Assembly: GCA_037783415.1 (NCBI GenBank)
Contig: JAZGTN010000028.1
Location: 434,001 to 498,000 of the forward strand
Length of the DNA: 64,000 nt
Reading direction: 5' to 3'
Source of the DNA: Leptasterias polaris
Lineage: Eukaryota > Echinodermata > Asteroidea > Forcipulatida > Asteriidae
Position 1 is the stretch's first letter. Each line of letters starts with the position of its first letter. This document shows positions 41,415 through 51,900 of this stretch, piece after piece. Under the pieces are notes generated by a model. It saw only the letters and a list, made by a program, of their open reading frames with translations, made no database searches and was not told the DNA's origin. The position numbers and the translations under genes were made by a program.

Positions 41415-42266
41415 TCTTTCCCAGACGGGCGTGAGATGCGCACAGCATTACGCGTATTTCACAAACCTTGATTGCGCTCGGCGCGCTGACTAAATCAGTC
41501 TGGTCCCCATTAAATATCAGCAGTTGATCGTCTAACTGTTGTGGATTGTTGAGGGAACCTGACAATGGTTTTCCCGCAAGTTAATAAGTGGGGAAAAAAT
41601 CACACTCGCGACTCGAAAAGCAAACAATTTTCCCAAAAGATCTGTGATGTTTAAAAAAAAACAATTCAGCATTAGGGCCTTCTACAAGTACAGTAGCATT
41701 CGATCGGTACGTTTCATAACCCGGATTAAAAATTAAATCGGCCACAGAAAAAAAGGATGCACTGGGCCAAGGATACGAAGTAGATTATCCCTATTCATGG
41801 GGCTATGTCTTCACTATAGTTTCCGGAAGTTCGTATTGTAAAAGTCACATTGTATTTAGCGCGCGCGAGTACTGACTTTCCATCCAGAAACTTCTTTGCA
41901 CAATGTACACACACACAGGTGGCATGCATGGTCGACTCACGATGTGGGTGAATGATCTTCACGCCCCTGGATCCCCGCGCCAGGCATGTTCAGTGTGTGA
42001 GAAAAACACGCTTTCCACACAGTACACAAGATTCACGTGAGACAATGTCTGTCAGTGAAATAATAGTGGTCCACAAATGAAACAAAGTGTACGAGGTACG
42101 GAATTTTAGTAGCTTTTTTGAAATACTACTAGGTAGGGCCTTAGTCATTAATTTTGTCTCTCCCTCACTTTTCTCCTTGATGGCGTCTCTTTTTTTATTT
42201 TTTTTATTTTATCTCAAGCAAAAGGGGGGGCGTGCGCCCCCCACGCCCCCCCTGTATCCGCCGCTG

Positions 42267-43293
42267 TAATTCTCCAGGTTATATTATACACTTATTTTAC
42301 TGGTGCCCGGCTAATATTTGTTCAGAAGATACATTTTGAAGACATTTTATTTACTTTTGGCAAAGCAACAGGATGACATTTTGTCCTAGCTTATGCGAGA
42401 GCTTCATTACCTTGGTGTCAATCCAGGCCAGCTGAATTCACAGGCTATTTTTCTCTGCATGCTTCGTGCAACCTTTCCACAAACATGTTTTTGTACTTTG
42501 TTGAGAATTACCTGTGATACGCAAGTTTATTATATTTGTACAATCCCTGAATTATATTGTGCCATGCTTGATCAACCTAGGCAAGGACATCTAACAAAGC
42601 CAACCAAGTGGCAATATTTACAATTCAAATTGACATGTACTGCTTTTCTCAAAACTCTGTAATAAACTCGATGAACTGAATCTGGTGACAACAATACCAG
42701 TAAGAGCATGGAGGAAGGAAAATAGATGGGGTTGACCTATGTGCATAGCTGTTTTTCTGTTTGAATATGATAATCTTGCAATATTGTTTAGTAAAAGTGA
42801 TGATTGTATTGATTGTTAAATGATTTTCATTTCTAAAAACTCGAGACTACATTTTCACATTTATTTCTTTGGAATTTCTACTACCTATTTACATGAAATG
42901 ATATTGAATGGTTGTGTTGTGTGCGAGAATTGTACTTTTATATACTCTACTCTTTTTTCTCTATGCACAAGGCTGCCCATTTATGATACAACAACTTAAG
43001 AAAACAATACTGTTGGGTTCTGATTAATGTGTAACTTTATGAACTTGTTTACTTTTTGTTGGACTGGTGAATGACAATAAATATGCGTGGTATGATTTTA
43101 TTGATTTAAAGCGGTGTGCGTTGTTGCAGTACCTGTTTTGTAGTTAACCATGTGTGCATCAGTTGTGTATACATGCTTACAACCTGTTTGTCGAATTCAC
43201 AGTGACTGGATGTTTTCTTCAATTTCCTTATTTCAAGGTAATTAACAGTTATCAACTTAGTACTCAAAACATTAAAACACGCAGCTTAAACTA
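42267..43293. other. No gene seen
   Basis: No splice-supported exon or repeat structure recognised; AT-rich, with an AATAAA at about 43077 that has no nearby coding exon. Confidence 0.4.
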
Positions 43294-43650
43294 GTAATTG
43301 TCATAGACCGCTATCCAGACTTTCTAGTGACCCTACTTAACAGTCCAAATTAAGATAAAATAACAAACCTGTAAAAGCTCAATCGGTCACCGAAGTCACC
43401 ATTCCACAAGAGCATTTAAAAAAAAAAAAAACGTCCCCAACATTGCTTTCATTGTTTTCTTAAACATCGGATTTCGCACTCATTTCTCGAAAACTAAACC
43501 TACAGCATTTAAGACAACACAAATTCAATGGACGGTGTCCCAACATGACCATCTTAAGACCTCGTGCAAGTTTGTGTGCAACTCGATGAACACATATTTT
43601 CAATTTCCTACCTCCATGTCAATACCAACGTTATAAACACCCTCTTTAAA
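43294..43650 (-). mobile_element. Degraded TTAA-family MITE, minus orientation
   Basis: Read on the minus strand it starts TTTAAAGAGGGTGTTTATAACGTTGG and continues with family text (CAAGTTTGTGTGCAACTCG region, GAGAAATGAGTGCGAAATCC) to TAGTAATTGTCATAGACC. It is closest to the 15314 and 56169 subtype. Confidence 0.7.
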
Positions 43651-44102
43651 ATCTTATACATTATGTATCAGACCAACAATCTATTAAGTTTGTATTTTGA
43701 GCCTGCCATGGGAACACAAACTGGCTATTAAAAATTTAGGGACTTGTTATTTCAATAATTATTGGAATCGGTCCAACAATTCATTACATTGTGTGCTGAG
43801 CCTGCCCCCTATGAATGCAAAACGTCAGGGTAAAGTTCAGCACATTGTCATTTCTAAACCTAGCTATGTCAATAACCACACAATACCACTGATAAATAGG
43901 AACGTTGCGAAACAGCATACTTGAAACTCTGGATAACAAAAATCCTTTATTCATATGATCGTGTCAAAAACCTCAGAAATGCATTCAATGTGTACTTTAG
44001 ATAAACCTATAGAAAATGGCATTGGAAAAAGTTTACACTGAGTAGAGCGCTATGCATTCACATCTAAATACATTTGAAATGCTAGACGATGCATGCATAC
44101 CG
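43651..44102. other. No feature recognised
   Basis: AT-rich flank between a MITE relic and the MULE-like element; no exon identified. Confidence 0.4.
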
Positions 44103-44111
44103 GGTTTATTC

Positions 44112-46405
44112 TAGACTTGTTGACAAGTCGTTAATGATGGTCGCGGTGAGTCGAGTCGCATCTGGTGCTGTCTCGTAAAAGAATGCTCTCGCGCGAAGTT
44201 GCTGGCTGCCAACTCTTCTTCGTCATTAACGACTTGTGAAACCCGCCGGCGGTTCATATTCATTTATTCATGTACGAACGCAGTGTACATTACGGTTGCT
44301 GTAGCGACGATCATGAAGACGAGTCCATTTTATCTAAGGGTAGTAGTAATTTTAGTTACTGTAAATGTACTGAATGCTTGCGCTTGAGACATCTGTGGGT
44401 GTGTTTTGTGGGTGTTAACTCCTTCATTAATTTAGTAACTAAAGAAATAAAGTAAACTTATCTTAAAATTCATTATTATAATAATTGTTTAAGATGTGTG
44501 TTTTGCCTCATAAAAATAAATAATGCCTTCCGTGAATAGTTACTGATCGCTCCAATCATTTAACCCGATGTGTTCTACAGTGATTGTGTGTATTAAGTGT
44601 GTATAAACAACAGACACGGAAACCAGTCAACTCGCCCCCCTAGCAAAGTCGCCAATTTCAAAAAACACATGTACAAAGTCACCAACTACAAAGTCGCCCC
44701 TAGCAAAGTCGCCCCTGACAACAAACTCGTCCCCTCTCATAGTCGCCCCTCACAAGGGAATTTAACAAATTTGTGTGATTGGACTACAGGGCTTCGAAAG
44801 CTATCTTAAGGGAACAAAAGCTAGCTATCTTAAGGGAACGAAAGAGGAATTTTGGGGAACAAAATCTCATTGCGAAGGAACGAGAGCGTATATTAAGGGA
44901 ACGAAAGCATATTTCGGACGAATGAACGTATATTTCTGGCAACTAATTCAAAGTCGTATTTTGATGAAACAAACGCTTGTTTTTAGGGAAAGAAATCTCC
45001 TTTCGGTGGAAAAAATTCATATTTTTATAGAACGAAAGCATATTTCGGACGAATGAAAGTATGTTTCGGGCAACTAATTCAAAGTCGTATTTTGATGAAT
45101 CGAAAGCTTGTTTTCAGGGAAAGAAATCTCCTTTCGGTGGAAAAAATTATTTTTATTGAACGAAAGCATATTTAGAGCGAACAAAATTATATTTTGTGCG
45201 AACAAAATCATATTTCGAGGAAACGAATGCGTATCTTTCAGGGAACAAACGCGTATTTCTGGGTAACAAAATCGTATTTCGGGTGGAGAAGGCGTGTTCG
45301 AGGGAACCAAAACGTATTTTCTAGGAAAAATCTATTTTGCTACCTAGAAAAACACAACTTTGTTTACAAATTTAAAAAAATATAATTTTATGTGACAAAA
45401 TTATATTTTGATTGAATTATATAATATTTTGAGGAAACGAAATGACTTTGTTGGAATTTTGTGTGTCGAGAGTGGAAAAAGAAATTCAGAGTGAGAATGT
45501 TTTTTTCACATTTTAATTTGTAATTTATTTTTCACCTGTTCCTTCAGGGGCTCTGGTTTTGTGTGTTGTTTTTTTTTTTGGGGGGGGGCTCGTTTTTGTC
45601 TCACAAATTGTTTAACTTAATTGCACCGTCAATATAAGAGTGGTTTTCCTATTTATTGACATAAATCTTATTTAATTTCCAAATCGGGGGAAAGGAACGT
45701 ACACCGAACATTGAAACGTAACGATTTTAAAACAGCGGATTCGATCAGCGAGGTTTACCGACTAACAAACCCGCAATGACAAGGTAGTTGGTGGTCTGGC
45801 TCCCTAACCCCTCCCACATGTTCATGAGCTTCCAGGTACAGCTATCTCTTGGCATGCTAGGGTAGGGGTTTCCGTCATGCTGAGCCCCACCGAGAGAAAC
45901 TCTGCGCGCCATGGCATGCAGCTACACGATTTGCCCGTGTGTTTTACGTCATGTCCCCACACGCTGTGCACTGTCAAACACTGAAATAAAATCTTACGTT
46001 CGATTTTTTGTAATTATTTACAAGTTGTACCCATAATTTGAATACGTATTTTCTTGTGTCAAAATATTCATGAACACAATCACTCTCACCACTCAGTGTT
46101 TGGTTTTGATCGTGCATGATCAAAGCAACATAAAACTCCATCCAGTACAGGATTTGATGTTTAATATTCATCTACAGTTTGAATATTCATAGATATAACG
46201 AAATTGACCAATCAGATGCGTCCGTACGAATTCGGCTGAAGTGGCCATAGGCCGTGCACAAACCGCCAGCGGGTTTCACAAGTCGGTAAATGCGACCAGT
46301 CGTGAGAGCAATAATCTCGCACAGAGCAGCCCTCTCGCGGGATATTGCGAGAAAGCCGTTCCGCTATCACCGCGACAGACATTTAACGACTTGTCCACAA
46401 GTCTA
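44112..46405. mobile_element. 2.3-kb MULE-like element, 9-bp TSD, hairpin TIRs
   Basis: GGTTTATTC occurs at 44103-44111 and 46406-46414. The ends are TAGACTTGTTGACAAGTCGT and ACGACTTGTCCACAAGTCTA. Terminal repeats extend about 150 bp, best conserved at their outer ends and at GACTTGTGAAACCCGC. Each arm also folds on itself (GTCGTTAA ... TTAACGAC). Long terminal repeats with a 9-bp duplication point to Mutator/MULE; no transposase is visible, so it is non-autonomous. The interior at 44620-45340 is made of short degenerate repeats. Confidence 0.78.
44620..45345 (+). repeat. Degenerate short-period repeats inside the MULE-like element
   Basis: About 44625-44760 repeats CAAAGTCGCCCCTAG-like units. 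About 44800-45330 repeats a loose unit GGAACGAAAGCATATTTCGG (period about 27-30), with a longer duplication (GGACGAATGAA...GGCAACTAATTCAAAGTCGT occurs near 44913 and 45047). Confidence 0.8.
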
Positions 46406-46414
46406 GGTTTATTC

Positions 46415-47337
46415 CATTTTCTTCTGAACTTGGTGCAGACACCTACAGTTACGTTAAGAAAAAACTCAACTCAAAGCCTTCAATTACGTGGCTTTCTTAT
46501 GCTCTGGTGTATTAAATTCTAACCTTTGACTTCTCAGAAAAGATATAAAACAAAAAAAAAAATCCATAAACAACAATCTAGCAGCTGAAATATCAGATTA
46601 GTATGAGCTTAGTACCGATTGTATTCTTCTAACGAAGAGGTCTGATGGGCGTGCTGCTCGCAGTAGCTTCACAATCTAGACCGTGAGATGGGCCAGAGAG
46701 ACCAAATGCTACACATACTTCATTGAAAGCGCCATGAAACATTTAATAACAAAAATCAAATTTGGAGGTTCTGAGATTACCCTTATAGAGAGGGATGCTG
46801 GCCAACTGCCTGTTTAAAAACCTGAGGACCAGTCAAAATTATCTTTGTGGTCCGGCCGGCTAGTTCAGTTTTAATAAAGAAGCTGGCAGACCAGAAGCTA
46901 AACTGGTCCCGGTGTCTATGATTCTAACAAAATTAAGAGCAAACCCTGCAGGGTATGTTTGAACTTTCAGGATTTGTTTTTCTTTTAAGTAAAATGGAAT
47001 GGGCATTGTATAGTTCATAACAAGAACCTTATGTCTATGTAATGGAAACGAGGAGGGGCTTGTCCTGTATTGCGTGACAGGCGCGGATCCGGGGAGCCCC
47101 TCCCAGCTATCGACAACTTTTTTGTTTTATCTAATTTAATAAGAGAAGAAAAATCGTGTTGTAGCCCTATTTCTCGCTGTGGACCTACATTCATATCGCC
47201 CACTAGCAACGTAATAAGCATTACAACTTATGTAAGACTTTCCATTGAACTAAATAAAAGGCACCGGTCGAGTAAGTAGTTATAACACTAACAAATATAA
47301 CTGCGTTATAGAGCCTATATACATATATATATATAAA
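46415..47337. other. No gene seen
   Basis: No exon or clear repeat recognised; weakly CCGGCTAGTTCAG-type text near 46855 resembles sequences found inside other dispersed repeats. Confidence 0.35.
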
Positions 47338-47347
47338 AAAAAAAAAA

Positions 47348-47382
<35 letters not shown>
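47318..47382. repeat. AT-rich microsatellite
   Basis: (TA)n followed by poly-A and about twelve AAT units. Confidence 0.95.
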
Positions 47383-47481
47383 AGATCAAAAACTAAAAAC
47401 CCGCCTACTTTAAATATGGCAACTAAAACTTATGTATAATTTTATTTGTAGTAAACCACAGGAAGACCGCTAATATAGGGC

Positions 47482-47580
47482 TAGATAGCTCAGCTGGTAG
47501 ATCGCCGGCACGTTAATCCGGAGGTAACAGGTTCAATTCCCGCGCTAGTAAAGTTTCCTTTGTTCAACCCAAATTGTTTA
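47482..47580 (+). mobile_element. tRNA-like SINE head, second (Asn-like) family
   Basis: GCTAGATAGCTCAGCTGGTAG, an arm CCGGCACGTTAATCCGG and a B-box-like GGTTCAATTCCCGC fold into an approximate cloverleaf, followed by family text TTTCCTTTGTTCAACCCAAA. The mismatched stems and shared tail argue for a SINE rather than a tRNA-Asn gene. Confidence 0.7.
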
Positions 47581-47683
47581 AATATTTCTATCTCCGATTA
47601 AACCGTCTCCTACATATTTGATACACAACTGACACATTTAATTCATTTTGACCTATGCAGGTTTATAATTGACAAAATAGACC

Positions 47684-47980
47684 TTTCCATTGTTGATAAA
47701 CAAACCGGGCTGGTTGGCATGGACGGCCGAATGTTAGTAAAACATCCAATAGATGTTTAGCCTAACCAATTTCATTATTTCTGCAATACTTTAATTAACT
47801 AATTACCTCTTATGGTTGGTTGCTTTGTTTCCAACAAATTCAACAGTATTTTTGAATATTTTGTAATACATTGGTACAATCTGTTTTTGATTAATTGCAT
47901 TTATGGCCTTCCATAGTTTTCGAACCTTGGTTGGCAAAAACTCGGGCCGTGACGTTGCAATAGAAATGTCTATAACTTAT
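47684..47980. mobile_element. TAGACCTTT-family MITE, second copy
   Basis: AATAGACCTTTCCATTG at the left and CAATAGAAATGTCTATA at the right, with an interior (GGTTGGCAAAAACTCGGGCC) matching the reverse complement of 41097-41414. Confidence 0.78.
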
Positions 47981-48473
47981 AGTACTGTAGTACATTGAAC
48001 AGCAACACAAACCTGACATATTGAACGCCAATCTGTGAACTACTGTAGAATATCTTGGAAAAGGGCATTTTATAAAATAAGTCACAATGGTGCGTTTGAG
48101 TTTCTGGATTTGATTGCCACTCTTTGAACTCTCTCTGACTGAACATTATTAGAAAGCGCTGTAAATACCGAGTGTGGTGCAGACATAAAATTCATCTTTA
48201 CTTCTGTAAGCAATTTTCTATTCCATAACATGCCATTTTATTTGAATTTGTTGTTCAAAAAACTAAAGAGGAAATGGTTTTGGGAGGTTTGGATTGGAGG
48301 AGTTTAAATAAGATGAAAACTGTAATATTTAAACCCCTAATCTGAGACATCATGTCCATTGGCGAAACTATACTCGAATCAATAGGAATGTTTAATATGA
48401 AACACATGAAAGACCTTCTTGTTCAGCCATTACAAAAAAATCCTGCTAATTTTAAAATGGTGTCGAAACCATG

Positions 48474-48628
48474 GGCCTTTCTCAAACCTCTGTTTGGGCT
48501 CCATCTCCGGCTTGGACTCCGTAATGTTTTTTTTTGCTACAGCATGATTGTATTTGCACGCGGTGGTTCGAACATTAGACGGAGCCTGGAGCCGGAGCCG
48601 GAGCCCAGGCCGAGGTTTGAGAAAGGCC
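48474..48628. repeat. Short foldback near the TNFR-like 3' end
   Basis: GGCCTTTCTCAAACCTC is answered by GAGGTTTGAGAAAGGCC, with inner arms rich in GGAGCCGGAGCC / GGCTTGGACTCC. It lies just downstream of the TNFR-like stop codon on the transcribed minus strand, perhaps in its 3' UTR. Confidence 0.8.
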
Positions 48629-48660
48629 ACATGGCAGCAATTGCTTCCCTGCAACCCTTT

Positions 48661-48986
48661 TTAAACATGTGCTGTTCCCCTGACAAGTAGATTAGCGGTC
48701 TTCTTGGAGAGGCAGTGGTATCCGTTCTTTTCCTTGCGACGTGACGCACTGCCAGTTAGTTTCATAAGACGGCCGAGACACACAAGCACTGCAACAGATA
48801 GTATAATGCAAAGACCCACCACACACAGAAGAGTCAAAAGTATAATGGTATACAACTCTGCTGCTTCCTTGTCGATGACGAGTATGGTGTCGCCATCGCC
48901 TGGTCCCGTAGACGGTCTGATTGAGGGTGACTGGTTGTCAGTTTTGGAGGTAGTACTAATTGGTCTGTTTTCATCACCAGTAGGAC
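48661..48986 (-). CDS. TNFR-like exon 4: stalk, transmembrane helix, tail
   Basis: Acceptor ACGTTTTCAG|GT, phase 1. Encodes a Ser/Thr/Pro-rich stalk, the helix YTIILLTLLCVVGLCIILSV plus AVLVCL, and a basic tail (SASRRKEKNG, SKKTANLLVRGTAHV) to a TAA at 48661-48663. Confidence 0.88.
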
Positions 48987-51900
48987 CTGAAAACGTAATA
49001 AAAATTTAGTCACTAGAAGAAAATGTTGGTAAGACAATATTATTCGGTTATTTGGGTTACACGTGCTCTAGAGTGTTTGTGAGTCGTGTGTGTGAGTAGA
49101 GCGTCGTGTTTGTGGAGAGGTCCGTTGTGTTTATGAGTAGAGCGTCGTGTTTGTGGAGAGGTCCGTCGTGTTTGTGGAGAGGTCCGTCGTGTTTGTGGAG
49201 AGTCGTCGTGTTTATGAGTAGAGCGTCGTGTTTGTGGAGAGGGCCGTCGTGTTTGTGGAGTGGTCCGTCGTGTTTGTGGAAAGGTCCGTCGTGTTTGTGG
49301 AGAGGTCCGTCGTGTTTGTGGAGAGTCGTCGTGTTTATGAGTAGAGCGTCGTGTTTGTGGAGAAGGCCGTCGTGTTTGTGAAGAGGTCCGTCGTGTTTGT
49401 GGAGAGGTCCGTCGTGTTTGTGGAGAGTCGTCGTGTTTGTGAGTAGAGCGTCGTGTTTGTGGAGAGGGCCGTCGTGTTTGTGGAGAGGGCCGTCGTGTTT
49501 GTGAAGAGATCCGTCGTGTTTGTGAGTAGAGCGTTGTGTTTGTGGAGAGGTCCGTCGTGTTTGTGGAGAAGTCCGTCGTGTTTGTTGAAATTGTTTGTGG
49601 AGCGGTCCGTCGTGTGTGTGAGTAGAGCGTCGTGTTTGTGGAGAGGTCCGTCGTGTTTGTGGAGAGTTCCGCCATGTTTGTGAGTAGAGCGTCGTGTTTG
49701 TGGAGAGATCCGCCATGTTTGTGAGTAGAGTGTCATGTTTGTGAGTAGAGCGTCGTGTATGTGGAGAAGTTCGTCGTGTTTGTGGATTTGTCAACAATTA
49801 GGCCAACTAGAACTCACCTTCCAATTCTGTAGTGTCCCCACCAGGGCCGTGTAAATCTGACTGGCTATCAGACGTTGGATCACTGTGAGAATGCGTGGGC
49901 CAGCACTGCATGTCTCGGTTCATGCCTGCCGCCCTGCAAGCTGCAGCTACTACGCCGGTATCCCTATCACCTGGTTGACGGCATGGTGAACAAGGAAGAC
50001 AATCTCTGTCATAAGGGCTGAAGAAATACCCTTCATGGAATTCGGAGAAAACAAACCTGGGTTAAATGCGTCAAAGAAAGTGTGCAGCAAGAGGTATGGA
50101 TCTTTTGAGTCTGATGAGTCAGTGACTTGGAAATAATTCTCACATAATTCTGATCATATTTTTTTGGCCTTCTGATCATATTTGGCCTATGGACTTAACT
50201 TTGTCTTGAGTGTAATAACTTTAAAATGTCTCTTGTTCTTTACGATTTGACGGTAATCACTAACACTGCTCTCTGGAAATATTAATTTTACTCTGAAAAT
50301 GGCCGGGGGCTGGGGGGTTTGCACCCACAGTCGACTTTACTTTGTAATTTTTATGAATTTTTTTAAGAAGCTTCATGTAGAAAAATAACCGGAAAATGCA
50401 AGATTGAGTGTCTTAATTCTTTTTTACTTGCCCCCCAGGGACTCGAGTCTTGACTTGAGACTTTGTCCCAGGAATTTGGGACCCTTTCGAAGCTTGGCTT
50501 CAAAGACAGAGTGAGGGAAAGAACTGATGTATACGGGCTTAGTATATACCATGTCAACAACTTGAGACTTTATCCAAGGAAATTGAGACTCATTCGAAGC
50601 TTGGCTTCAAAGACTTTAGAAAGGAAGGAAGGGAAATGTTGTATGGGCTTATATACCATGCCACAAATCTATTCAAATTCTTATTTGCCCTTTGCTGAAC
50701 CAAATGTTCACAACTGAAATGAATAGACCTTTATCATGTTGAAGCCATCTCGATTTTCTCCCATTCAAAACAATGTTACAAAACAGAGACTGGAAGGAGA
50801 AATAGTCTGGTTCGTACTTTTACGATTAATATTAGCATCCATTACCGATGTTGGATACAGTGAACATGACCAAGATGGTGGCAGCATAATAAAGGTCTAA
50901 TAGATGCAAGATGCAGATATTGAGTAAGCTGTGGGGTAGAACGAGGAGATTTGAACAAACGAGTTACCATGAGCACAGTTTTGGCTACAGACTGTGTTAG
51001 ATGATCTTGTACATGTACGCCGCACGCCCTGATTCCTCCCACACTGTCTACACTTCAGGCAGTCACCCCACATGTCAGAAGACTCCGAATAGTGTCCGTC
51101 ACGACAGGGGACACACTGGGTATCTTCCGTCCAGGTGCATAGTCTCTGCACTCCAAAACCTGGAAGGCAATGGCTGCAGGGCCGGCAGTTCAAAGCAGTA
51201 CTATTCTGTGGTCTGCGGAGTTGGTCATCGAACATATCATCCGGACAATGACGGAGAAGCCTAGTACCCCTCTGAGTGGAAAAGAAAATAATTGGCATTT
51301 ATATGACAATTTTAAGTCAAGTATCGAAGTGCCGAACATTACTATACCCCTGAGGCAATTTCAACTGCTTAGGAGGAGTATGCAACACCGACAACTAAAC
51401 ACCTTCTTATTTACATCTTCTTATTTACATCGTTTTTGTCTAATTGTATCCTTCTTCTCTGCTTTGCTTGTTTTTGTTTTATTACTTTCCGTTGTTGTTT
51501 TCTGATTGTAAAGCGCATTCGGGCCTTTGTATAAGATGCTCTGTTAACAGGTTTATATTCTGGGTGTTGGTTTCAATAAAAGTTAAGTGTTTGTGCAAGG
51601 ACACCGTACTGCCTCGACCGAGATTCGAACACACACTCCAACGACTTGGACATCAGAGCTCAATTTCAATGAAATGTTCGATCAATTTCATTCGGATACA
51701 GCCTTACTAACAGGACAGACCAGTGCCTATCATTTTGAGTATAGGCCGCACTCGGCAGCAGGTGCAGATTGATGCCGACTGATGATCATGATGACGATGT
51801 GCTCTGCTAGAGGTCAAAAGAAGTTTGCTCAATTGCTCATCTTGTGCGCCGCACGTGTTTTCTATTGTCATCATCGTTTCGGATGATGACGTTTGGGATG

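Larger units (their letters stand above)
40558..41803. mobile_element. Foldback element with 13-15-bp flanking repeats, nested
   Basis: GCTATGTCTTCACTA at 40543-40557 is repeated at 41802-41816. The ends GCCCCATGAGTAGGG and CCCTATTCATGGGG are inverted. The arms extend about 170 bp, including TTTTTAATCCGGGTTATGAA / TTCATAACCCGGATTAAAAA. A flanking duplication of that length is unusual for DNA transposons. Related fragments occur near 1737-1795. Confidence 0.75.
39876..42266. mobile_element. 2.4-kb composite element with CAG...CTG ends
   Basis: Terminal text CAGGGGCGGATCCAGGATTT and the inverted GTATCCGCCGCTG; TAATT flanks both sides (39871-39875, 42267-42271). CAGGGGCGGATCCAG-type ends are common among animal hAT elements (family recollection). 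At least three other inverted-repeat elements are nested inside, and no intact transposase remains. Confidence 0.75.

Noticed and set aside
47482..47552. tRNA-Asn gene
   Set aside because: Mismatched stems and a family tail shared with 14448-14700 point to a SINE.
49040..49797. Reading frames of 211 and 246 codons rich in HKHDGPL or TNTTDLS repeats
   Set aside because: They are translations of a 21-bp minisatellite lying in a TNFR-like intron; several frames on both strands are open at once.
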